A DNA stretch of 5,155 bases, taken from Deltaproteobacteria bacterium. Its GTDB lineage: Bacteria > Desulfobacterota > Syntrophia > Syntrophales > UBA2210. A program made the translations under genes and the position numbers. The stretch covers positions 1 to 5,155 of the forward strand of contig DSBH01000113.1 in the NCBI GenBank assembly GCA_011056825.1. The letters are read 5' to 3'. How positions within the stretch are numbered: the first letter of the stretch is position 1; each line of letters starts with the position of its first letter. Below, piece by piece: positions 1 to 5,155 of this stretch. The notes below the pieces were generated by a model. It was given only the letters and a program-made list of their open reading frames with translations, made no database searches and had not been told where the DNA came from.

Positions 1-1
1 G

Positions 2-1855
2 CCTGATGTCGTCCAGGTTATCGAAGATTCGCCGAAACCAGTCATAGCCGCCATACACGGAACAGCTCTCGGCGGCGGCCTTGAAGTCTCTCTCGGCAGC
101 CATTTCCGCATCGCCCATTCGAGCGCCCGAGTGGGAACTCCGGAAGTCAAGCTCGGCCTTATTCCGGGCGCCGGCGCAACGCAGCGTCTTCCCCGCCTTG
201 CCGGTGTTCAGGCGGCGCTGGGAATAATCTCGTCCGGCAACCCGGTGCCGGCGCCGAAAGCCAAATCACTGGGAATCATCGACGAGATAACGGACGGCGA
301 CCTGAAAGAAGCCGCGCTTGCCTACGCGAAACGTATCGTCGACGAAAAACTTCCCATCCGGAGAGTCAGCCAGATGGAACCCGCACTGGATACACCTACC
401 GTATTTGAAGATTTCACCAAGAGCATCGCCCGCAAGGCGCGTGGATTCCTGGCCCCCTACAAGTGCATCGAAGCCGTGAAAGCCGCGACCGAACTTCCCT
501 TCCCCGAAGGCATGAAGCGGGAACGCGAAATTTTCACGGAACTGCAGGCCTCCGATCAATCAAAGGCCCAGCGTCACGTTTTCTTCGCAGAGCGTGAAGT
601 GGTGCGTATTCCGGGACTTCCCGACGATCAGCCGACCCGGGATATCAAGTCCGTCGGCGTTCTCGGCGCGGGGACCATGGGCGGCGGCATAGCCATGTGC
701 TTCGCCAACGCGGGAATCCCCGTTTACCTGCTCGATGTCAAGCAGGAGTTCATCGACAAAGGCATGGCCACTATCAAGAAAAACTACGCCAACACCGTGT
801 CGAAAGGCAGGCTGAAACAGGAAGACATGGACAAGCGCATGTCTCTCATCAAGCCGACCCTTTCCTACGACGACCTGAAGGATGTCGATCTGGTCATCGA
901 GGCTGTGTTTGAAGATATGGCAATCAAGAAGGAAGTGTTCCAGAAACTCGACGCCGTGTGCAAGCCCGGCGCGATTCTCGCTTCCAACACGTCTTACCTG
1001 AATATCGACGAGATCGCGGCGACAACAAAACGTCCCGAGGATGTCATGGGTACGCACTTCTTCAGCCCGGCCAACGTCATGCGCCTCCTGGAAAATGTAC
1101 GCGGCGAAAAAACGTCGCCCGAGGTCTACGCCACCGCCATGAAAATCGGCAAAAAGATCGGCAAGGTGCCCGTGCTCGTCGGCGTCTGCGACGGGTTCGT
1201 GGGCAATCGCATGCTGGCCAAGCGGACCCGCGAGTGTGGTTTCATGCTTGAAGAAGGCGCACTGCCATGGCAGATCGATAAGGTTATCTATGATTTCGGA
1301 TTCCCGATGGGACCGTATGCCATGGGCGACATGGCCGGCCTGGATGTCGGCTGGAGAAACAGAAAGGCCAAATTCGACCAGCTCACCGAGCGCGAGAAAA
1401 AATGCAACATACTGGACAAGATCTGCGAGATGGGCCGTTACGGCCAGAAGACCGGCGCGGGATTTTATCAGTATGACGACAAGCGCAAGGCGACACCCGA
1501 CCCACTCATCGAGGAACTCATCATCAATCACTCGAAGGAAGTCGGCATTGAACGCCGCGAGATAAGCGACCAGGAAATCATTGAGCGCGCCATATACTCC
1601 ATGATAAACGAAGGAGCAAAGATCCTTGAAGAAGGCATCGCGGCGAGGCCGCTTGATATCGACGTAGTCTGGATTTACGGTTACGGGTTCCCGGTTTACC
1701 GCGGCGGGCCGATGTTCTACGCCGACCTCGTGGGGCTGGACAAGATTTACGAAGCTATCCTGAAATATCGTGACCTGGTCGGACCCGAATTCTGGACCCC
1801 TTCACCGCTTCTGGAAAAACTGGCGAAAGAAGGCAAGGGCTTCTACTCCAGGTAG
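2..1855 (+). CDS. Bifunctional enoyl-CoA hydratase / L-3-hydroxyacyl-CoA dehydrogenase, 5'-truncated by the window
   Basis: This is a beta-oxidation enzyme expected to hydrate trans-2-enoyl-CoA and then oxidise L-3-hydroxyacyl-CoA with NAD+, in the cytoplasm. The reading frame is open from base 2, so the start lies outside; 617 residues are visible. By alignment with the roughly 700-residue family, about 75 N-terminal residues are missing. Numbering visible residues, the crotonase part has HGTALGGGLE (19-28) and GTPEVKLGLIPG (45-56). E28 and E48 are 20 apart, as are the two catalytic glutamates of active hydratases. The dehydrogenase part has the Rossmann motif GAGTMGGG (222-229), S328, H352 in THFFSP, E364 twelve residues later, and N402 in GFVGNR, so the catalytic set is complete. 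The pattern HFFSPANVMRLLE and the C-terminal GYGFPVYRGGPMFYA resemble the peroxisomal-type L-bifunctional enzyme more than E. coli FadB. A GTG at 131 is internal to the crotonase fold and not the true start. No thiolase follows; transcription appears to end just downstream. Chain-length preference cannot be read from the sequence. Confidence 0.95.
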   Translation, partial: PDVVQVIEDSPKPVIAAIHGTALGGGLEVSLGSHFRIAHSSARVGTPEVKLGLIPGAGATQRLPRLAGVQAALGIISSGNPVPAPKAKSLGIIDEITDGDLKEAALAYAKRIVDEKLPIRRVSQMEPALDTPTVFEDFTKSIARKARGFLAPYKCIEAVKAATELPFPEGMKREREIFTELQASDQSKAQRHVFFAEREVVRIPGLPDDQPTRDIKSVGVLGAGTMGGGIAMCFANAGIPVYLLDVKQEFIDKGMATIKKNYANTVSKGRLKQEDMDKRMSLIKPTLSYDDLKDVDLVIEAVFEDMAIKKEVFQKLDAVCKPGAILASNTSYLNIDEIAATTKRPEDVMGTHFFSPANVMRLLENVRGEKTSPEVYATAMKIGKKIGKVPVLVGVCDGFVGNRMLAKRTRECGFMLEEGALPWQIDKVIYDFGFPMGPYAMGDMAGLDVGWRNRKAKFDQLTEREKKCNILDKICEMGRYGQKTGAGFYQYDDKRKATPDPLIEELIINHSKEVGIERREISDQEIIERAIYSMINEGAKILEEGIAARPLDIDVVWIYGYGFPVYRGGPMFYADLVGLDKIYEAILKYRDLVGPEFWTPSPLLEKLAKEGKGFYSR

Positions 1856-1888
1856 AGCCGGCCCGGCAATTGCAAACATATCTTCAGG

Positions 1889-1918
1889 CCCGCGGGATCG
1901 CTGATCCCGCGGGTTTTT
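1889..1918 (+). terminator. Intrinsic terminator of the beta-oxidation gene
   Basis: A perfect 11-bp GC-rich stem (1889-1899 paired with 1903-1913) closes a 3-base loop at 1900-1902 and is followed at once by five T's (1914-1918). It starts 33 bases after the stop codon of the hydratase/dehydrogenase gene. On the opposite strand the stem is not followed by a T tract, so it acts on + strand transcription only. It separates the beta-oxidation gene from the glycosyltransferase-manC unit. Confidence 0.93.
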
Positions 1919-1922
1919 CATC

Positions 1923-1935
1923 CCTGCCGCGACGA
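1923..1935 (+). repeat. 13-bp direct repeat, copy 1
   Basis: CCTGCCGCGACGA occurs here, just after the terminator, and again at 2171-2183, in direct orientation 248 bases away. Both copies are in the same non-coding region. The significance is unknown; it may be chance in GC-rich DNA. Confidence 0.5.
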
Positions 1936-2067
1936 ACCCGTCATTTCCGGTTGCTCGTTTCCCCCGCCTGGTTATGAGTTGTTCACGTTGCCCCTGTTGC
2001 CTCATTATATGCGGCTCCGTCGCGTCACGCGTATCCCGATTAGTCATGCAATCCGCGCCGGACGGGC

Positions 2068-2106
2068 GATTACGTTTAGCGATAAGATAAAACCTGAAAC
2101 GTTATC
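2068..2106. promoter_or_regulatory. Imperfect inverted repeat upstream of the glycosyltransferase, possible operator
   Basis: GATTACGTTT (2068-2077) and AAACGTTATC (2097-2106) are inverted copies matching at 9 of 10 positions, separated by 19 bases. The right arm covers the presumed -35 region and ends 12 bases before the -10 hexamer, a position suited to a regulator. A shorter alternative pairing, AGATAA (2085-2090) with TTATCT (2102-2107), overlaps it. No known operator was recognised, and AT-rich promoter DNA produces such dyads by chance. Confidence 0.3.
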
Positions 2107-2124
2107 TCGATACTATGGTATACT
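2094..2124 (+). promoter_or_regulatory. Extended -10 promoter for the glycosyltransferase-manC unit
   Basis: TATACT at 2119-2124 matches the sigma-70 -10 consensus at 5 of 6 positions and is preceded by TG one base upstream (2116-2117), giving the extended -10 form TGGTATACT. The best -35 candidate, CTGAAA (2094-2099), is weak and 19 bases away, as is common for extended -10 promoters. Transcription would start near 2131 and leave a leader of about 120 nt. The site lies in the most AT-rich part of the intergenic region, downstream of the preceding terminator. Confidence 0.55.
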
Positions 2125-2170
2125 AAAAAGAGTGGCTTGGCAGTACTGCGGCGTCGACAGGGGCATCGCT

Positions 2171-2183
2171 CCTGCCGCGACGA
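2171..2183 (+). repeat. 13-bp direct repeat, copy 2
   Basis: This is the second exact copy of CCTGCCGCGACGA (first at 1923-1935). It lies in the leader of the glycosyltransferase transcript. Its CCTG end can also pair with CAGG just upstream (around 2158-2161) in a small hairpin. Confidence 0.5.
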
Positions 2184-2198
2184 GACTGAGCGAACTGC

Positions 2199-2217
2199 TG
2201 GAATTACCCGAATTCCA
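2199..2217 (+). promoter_or_regulatory. Leader hairpin upstream of the glycosyltransferase
   Basis: TGGAATT (2199-2205) and AATTCCA (2211-2217) form a perfect 7-bp stem around a 5-base loop. CTGC (2195-2198) and GCAG (2225-2228) can extend it across a one-sided internal loop. It ends 23 bases before the ribosome binding site. There is no T tract after it, so it is not a terminator. It could be an mRNA structure affecting translation or stability, or a DNA dyad; no riboswitch class was recognised. Confidence 0.35.
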
Positions 2218-2240
2218 CAAATCAGCAGAAGCAGGACACG

Positions 2241-2245
2241 GGGAG
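2241..2245 (+). promoter_or_regulatory. Ribosome binding site fixing the glycosyltransferase start
   Basis: GGGAG is followed by 8 bases and then ATG at 2254. This decides the start against the in-frame TTG at 2137. That TTG would add 39 arginine-rich residues unlike the family and lies only a few bases after the predicted transcription start. Confidence 0.8.
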
Positions 2246-2253
2246 CTGAATAC

Positions 2254-3606
2254 ATGAAAATCGCAATGCTTGCGCCGATCGCCCGGCGTACGCCGCCCCG
2301 GCATTACGGATTCCGGGAAAACATCATCTCGCTTCTGACGGAAGGACTTATAAAGCGCGGCATTGACGTTACCCTGTTCGCCACGGAAGATTCGGAAACG
2401 AGCGGGCGCCTGGTGAGCGTCAGTCCCCGAGGATACGAAGAAGATCCATCTATACGTCCCAACTTCCTGGAATGCCTTCACATATCGGAACTCTTCGAAC
2501 AGGCTCATCGTTTTGACCTGATACATAATAATTTCAACTATCTGCCCCTCACGTACACGGCAATGACCACAACCCCCGTCGTCACCACGATTCACGATTT
2601 CCCGTCGGAACAGATAATGCCTGTATACAAAAAGTACAACGGCCGCACCCGGTACGTGGCAATCAGCGAGGCGGACAGGTGCCCCGAGCTGGATTACATC
2701 GCGACCATTCACCACGGAATCGACCCTGAACAATTTACCTTTCAATCTAAACGCGGCGATTACCTCCTTTTCTTTGGACGTATTCATCCAGACGAGGGGA
2801 CAAAAGAATGCATCGACGTAGCGAAAGAAACCGGCATGAAACTGGTAATCGCGGGAATCGTCCAGGACCGGGACTATTTCGAACGTTTCGTGCAGCCTCA
2901 CCTTGACGACAGCCGCATCATCCACATCGGCAACGTGGGTCCGGACAGGCGTAACGAGATACTGGGCGGCGCCCGCGCCCTTCTTCACCCAATTAATTTC
3001 GACGAGCCCTTCGGTCTTTCGACGGTGGAAGCTATGGCCTGCGGGACACCGGTCATAGCCGTAAACCGGGGCAGCATGCCGGAAATAATACAGGAAGGCG
3101 TCTCGGGATTTCTGGTGCGCGACGCCGCGGAAATGGTCTCGAAGGTCGATGAAGTTGAACGACTTGACCGGCGGGATTGCCGTTTATGGGTTGAACGGCA
3201 TTTCAGCGTTGACCGCATGGTCGATGACTATATCAATGTGTACGAGCGAGCAATCGCCCTGAACCGCCGCGATGATCATCGTCCCTGGGGTTTCTTTGAA
3301 ATCCTCTCAGAATGGCCGGGGCACAAGGTCAAACGGATTATCGTTCATTCAGGCGAACGGTTGAGCTACCAGCGACACGCCCGCCGCTCGGAGCACTGGT
3401 TTATTGTGAGCGGCGCCGCCGTGATTACCGTCAACGGGAAAGATATGACACTTTCCACGGGTGGTTCCGCCGATATACCCGCCGGGGCGTGGCACCGTGT
3501 TTTGAACCGGGGACCGGAAGAACTCGTATTCATCGAGATACAGAGAGGCGATTATCTGGAGGAAGACGATATCGAGAGAGCGGAAGACGATTACGGCCGC
3601 GTTTAG
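2254..3606 (+). CDS. GT4 glycosyltransferase fused to a mannose-6-phosphate isomerase type II cupin domain
   Basis: This is a 450-residue cytoplasmic protein of two parts. Residues 1 to about 335 are a GT-B fold, family 4 retaining glycosyltransferase. It begins MKIAMLAPIARRTPPRHYG and has FFGRIHPDEG (173-182), the EX7E motif EPFGLSTVE (E251 to E259) and GTPVIAVNRGSMPEII. Residues 342-450, after a short linker, match the C-terminal cupin of bifunctional ManC/AlgA proteins: RPWGFFEIL (343-351), GERLSYQRHARRSEHW (367-382), IPAGAWHR (408-415) and a final EDDYGR. Presumed metal ligands Q373, H375, E380 and H414 are present. The cupin family interconverts fructose-6-phosphate and mannose-6-phosphate, though not every member has been shown to be active. 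The next gene is manC without this domain, so GDP-mannose is the likely donor; the acceptor is unknown. One oddity is E181, where most GT4 enzymes have a lysine that binds the donor diphosphate (GRxxxxKG). The promoter and leader upstream probably drive both genes. Assignment to GT4 and cupin families is firm; the exact reaction is inferred. Confidence 0.92.
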   Translation: MKIAMLAPIARRTPPRHYGFRENIISLLTEGLIKRGIDVTLFATEDSETSGRLVSVSPRGYEEDPSIRPNFLECLHISELFEQAHRFDLIHNNFNYLPLTYTAMTTTPVVTTIHDFPSEQIMPVYKKYNGRTRYVAISEADRCPELDYIATIHHGIDPEQFTFQSKRGDYLLFFGRIHPDEGTKECIDVAKETGMKLVIAGIVQDRDYFERFVQPHLDDSRIIHIGNVGPDRRNEILGGARALLHPINFDEPFGLSTVEAMACGTPVIAVNRGSMPEIIQEGVSGFLVRDAAEMVSKVDEVERLDRRDCRLWVERHFSVDRMVDDYINVYERAIALNRRDDHRPWGFFEILSEWPGHKVKRIIVHSGERLSYQRHARRSEHWFIVSGAAVITVNGKDMTLSTGGSADIPAGAWHRVLNRGPEELVFIEIQRGDYLEEDDIERAEDDYGRV

Positions 3607-3627
3607 AAAAACTTGCTGTAATACCGA

Positions 3628-3676
3628 GACAGGAGCCGGTCGAAGCGCGTTGATCGCACCGCTGACCCGTCCTGTC
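3628..3676 (+). promoter_or_regulatory. Long interrupted hairpin in the glycosyltransferase-manC spacer
   Basis: GACAGGA (3628-3634) pairs perfectly with TCCTGTC (3670-3676). Inside it GGTC (3638-3641) pairs with GACC (3664-3667), and AGCG (3644-3647) with CGCT (3660-3663), leaving a 12-base loop. This gives about 15 pairs with small internal loops. It fills most of the 83-base spacer and ends 3 bases before the manC Shine-Dalgarno sequence at 3680. There is no T tract, so it is not a classical terminator. It may be an RNA processing, stability or translation-control element. Confidence 0.45.
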
Positions 3677-3689
3677 ACAGAGGTGGACA

Positions 3690-4781
3690 ATGAACGAAAA
3701 ATCAAGGAACGACGGCTTGGCCGTCTTCATTATGGCCGGCGGCGCCGGCACCCGTTTCTGGCCGCTCAGCACCCGCGAACGGCCGAAACAGTTCATGCAG
3801 GTGTTTGATGATCGAAGTCTTCTTCAGAAAAGTTACGACCGTATAGCGGACATAATACCGGCCGAACGCTTGTTTGTGCTCACGAACGACAGGTATACCG
3901 ACCTGGCCTCGCAACAGCTTCCCGGCATACCGTCTGAAAACATTATCGGCGAACCTGAACGCAAGGATACGGCCGCCGCCGTATGCCTCGGCGCCCTTAT
4001 CGCCCGGAAACGTTTCGGTAATCCCGTGATGGTCGTACTGACGGCGGACCACATCATAGAACCGGTCGAACTGTTTCGCCGGACCCTCCTGTCGGCAATC
4101 GACCGCACGCGGGAAGAACCGGCCCTGTATACATTCGGCATCAGGCCGACCTTCCCCGCGTCGAGTTACGGGTACCTGGAGGTGGGACGGAAACGGGCGG
4201 ATGACGAAGGAATAGAACATTTTCAGGTCGTCTCGTTCAGGGAAAAACCAGCCCCCGAGCTTGCCCGGCGCTATCTCAAATCAGGACGCTACCTCTGGAA
4301 TTCCGGCATGTTCGTCTGGACCGTGGACGCCATTCTTCAGGAGTTGAAACAATATCTTCCCGAACACGTCGACCGGCTTGAACGGGCTGTCGAAAACTTT
4401 GACGGACCGCTGTGGGTCCAGTCGCTCAGGTCGGCGTTCACCGACCTGAAACGCATATCCATCGATTTCGCCGTCATGGAAAAGGCGCGCGATGTCCGTT
4501 GCGTTGCAGGCGAATTTCTGTGGAAGGATGTTGGAGGCTGGTCGGCTTTTCAGGAGCTGCTTCCCGCCGACGACTCGGGCAACCATATCAGGGGCGACGC
4601 TCACGTGCTCGACGCGCGGGACAATTTACTCTATTGCGACAATTCTGAAGAAACGGTTGTTCTAGCGGGCGTGGAGCGCCTGGTGATCGTCAGGGCGGGA
4701 AACAGGACTCTGATCGCCTCGAAAGACCGGCTGGAAGACCTGAAAGACGTGGTCGAAACCATGACCGAACGGGGGGAATAA
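3690..4781 (+). CDS. manC: Mannose-1-phosphate guanylyltransferase (GDP-mannose pyrophosphorylase), without C-terminal isomerase domain
   Basis: This enzyme makes GDP-mannose and pyrophosphate from GTP and mannose-1-phosphate in the cytoplasm, supplying mannosyl (and often fucosyl or rhamnosyl) donors for surface glycans. The 363-residue protein has the nucleotidyltransferase signature GGAGTRFWPLS with RPKQF (17-35), EPERKDTAAAV (88-98), LTADH (117-121), GYLEVG (161-166), FREKP (183-187), WNSGMF (203-208), SIDFAVMEKA (257-266) and WKDVGGW (278-284). A C-terminal segment of about 70 residues follows with the spacing of the usual beta-helix tail. Bifunctional ManC/AlgA proteins run to about 470-480 residues because of a cupin isomerase domain; this one stops before it, at a clean TAA. 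The motif usually written RNTAPA reads RKDTAAA here. The ATG at 3690 follows GAGG (3680-3683) by 6 bases. It is 83 bases downstream of the glycosyltransferase-cupin gene on the same strand with no clear promoter between, so the two are probably cotranscribed. No phosphomannomutase is present in the window. Confidence 0.94.
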   Translation: MNEKSRNDGLAVFIMAGGAGTRFWPLSTRERPKQFMQVFDDRSLLQKSYDRIADIIPAERLFVLTNDRYTDLASQQLPGIPSENIIGEPERKDTAAAVCLGALIARKRFGNPVMVVLTADHIIEPVELFRRTLLSAIDRTREEPALYTFGIRPTFPASSYGYLEVGRKRADDEGIEHFQVVSFREKPAPELARRYLKSGRYLWNSGMFVWTVDAILQELKQYLPEHVDRLERAVENFDGPLWVQSLRSAFTDLKRISIDFAVMEKARDVRCVAGEFLWKDVGGWSAFQELLPADDSGNHIRGDAHVLDARDNLLYCDNSEETVVLAGVERLVIVRAGNRTLIASKDRLEDLKDVVETMTERGE

Positions 4782-4807
4782 GGCCTGTTCCGTTTCCGTT
4801 ACGGGTT

Positions 4808-5155
4808 TCAGTGCGCCTCGTCCCAGTTTTTCCCCGTCTTGATGTTCACCACCAGGGGCACTTTCAGGCTGGCGACACCTTCCATCGCTGCACGAACCAG
4901 CCTGATGAGACGTTCTTTTTCTTCGGTTGGATATTCAAAGACAAGCTCGTCATGCACCTGCATAATCATGCGGGCTGAAAAACCGTCTTTTTCGAGGGCC
5001 GAGGCGGCCCGTATCATGGCAAGTTTGATAAGATCGGCCGCCGATCCCTGTATGGGCGTGTTCACCGCCGTCCGTTCGGCGAACTGGCGAACCTGGACAA
5101 CCGAGCTGTTGATCTCCGGAATGGACCGCCGTCGTTTCATGATAGTAGTCACAAA
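4808..5155 (-). CDS. polA: DNA polymerase I, C-terminal fragment (rest lies beyond the window)
   Basis: These are the last 115 residues of family A DNA polymerase, which fills gaps and replaces RNA primers during replication and repair. The gene runs leftward and its start is off the right edge; the full protein is normally about 900 residues, so only the end of the polymerase domain is seen. Visible motifs are RRRSIPEINSS, then AERTAVNTPIQGSAADLIKLAM, whose R, N and Q match active-site residues R841, N845 and Q849 of E. coli. Next comes motif C, QVHDELVFE (VHDEL encoded by 4943-4957), holding the catalytic metal-binding aspartate. The ending KNWDEAH is the typical family terminus. The finger-domain O-helix and the 5' and 3' exonuclease domains would lie outside. 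The ATG at 5150-5152 region is internal; the frame stays open to the edge. It converges on manC with 26 bases between the stop codons. Confidence 0.96.
   Translation of the reverse strand, partial: FVTTIMKRRRSIPEINSSVVQVRQFAERTAVNTPIQGSAADLIKLAMIRAASALEKDGFSARMIMQVHDELVFEYPTEEKERLIRLVRAAMEGVASLKVPLVVNIKTGKNWDEAH

Larger units (their letters stand above)
1856..2253. other. Intergenic region with terminator, promoter and leader
   Basis: There is no convincing gene in these 398 bases. The left end carries the terminator of the upstream gene. The middle, about 1936-2065, shows no recognisable signal apart from a short CGCGT-C-ACGCG palindrome at 2021-2031. The right half carries an imperfect dyad (2068-2106), an extended -10 promoter (about 2094-2124), and a leader with a hairpin (2199-2217) and ribosome binding site (2241-2245) for the glycosyltransferase. 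Two exact copies of a 13-bp sequence lie near its two ends. Confidence 0.7.

Noticed and set aside
560..1531. A 323-codon open frame on the minus strand
   Set aside because: It is antisense to the well-supported hydratase/dehydrogenase gene. It reflects GC-rich codon bias and shows no recognisable domain.
1802..2047. An 81-codon minus-strand open frame in the intergenic region
   Set aside because: It runs through the intrinsic terminator and into the end of the upstream gene, with no domain or ribosome binding site to support it.
2137..2253. In-frame upstream extension of the glycosyltransferase from TTG at 2137
   Set aside because: The 39 added residues are arginine-rich and foreign to the family, whose N-terminus begins with the MKIAMLAPIA strand. 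The ATG at 2254 has a well-spaced GGGAG.
1979..2257. A 92-codon + strand open frame whose TGA overlaps the glycosyltransferase ATG (ATGA)
   Set aside because: The overlap looks like translational coupling, but the frame starts with TTG (or ATG at 2009) without a ribosome binding site. It runs through the promoter and dyad, is rich in arginine and resembles no family I know. A transcript from the predicted promoter would lack its start.
2113..2988. A 291-codon open frame on the minus strand
   Set aside because: It is antisense to the GT4 domain and promoter, with no recognisable motif.
3628..3676. Reading the spacer hairpin as an intrinsic terminator
   Set aside because: No T tract follows the stem; the manC ribosome binding site does.
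3607..3689. A separate promoter for manC in the spacer (TAATAC at 3619-3624)
   Set aside because: No -35-like hexamer lies at a suitable distance, and the short spacer fits cotranscription better.
3702..4220. A 172-codon minus-strand open frame
   Set aside because: It lies opposite the conserved nucleotidyltransferase motifs of manC and is a shadow of that gene.

Overview
The window holds four protein-coding genes, two of them cut by its ends. It reads as an ordinary bacterial chromosome of moderately high GC. No mobile element, CRISPR array, tRNA or rRNA was seen. The organism cannot be named from this sequence. A long L-bifunctional beta-oxidation enzyme next to a GDP-mannose/glycan cassette and polA would suit a fatty-acid- or aromatic-degrading Gram-negative such as a Desulfobacterota-type bacterium, but that is a low-confidence inference.

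Layout: (1) Positions 2-1855 (+) encode the C-terminal ~617 residues of a fused enoyl-CoA hydratase/3-hydroxyacyl-CoA dehydrogenase, closed by a strong intrinsic terminator at 1889-1918. (2) Positions 1856-2253 are a 398-base intergenic region. It holds that terminator, an imperfect dyad, an extended -10 promoter, a leader of about 120 nt with a hairpin, and two copies of a 13-bp direct repeat. (3) Positions 2254-3606 (+) encode a 450-residue fusion of a GT4 glycosyltransferase with a C-terminal cupin of the mannose-6-phosphate isomerase type II family. (4) After an 83-base spacer that can fold into a long interrupted hairpin, 3690-4781 (+) encode ManC, mannose-1-phosphate guanylyltransferase, as the nucleotidyltransferase part only. 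(5) Positions 4808-5155 (-) are the last 115 residues of DNA polymerase I, convergent with manC and only 26 bases from it.

How they fit together: the glycosyltransferase-cupin fusion and manC look like one two-gene transcription unit that makes and uses an activated sugar, most simply GDP-mannose. The cupin that normally forms the C-terminus of ManC is missing from this ManC and sits instead on the end of the upstream glycosyltransferase. The same parts are therefore present but redistributed. This is the most notable feature of the window. The beta-oxidation gene and polA are unrelated neighbours.
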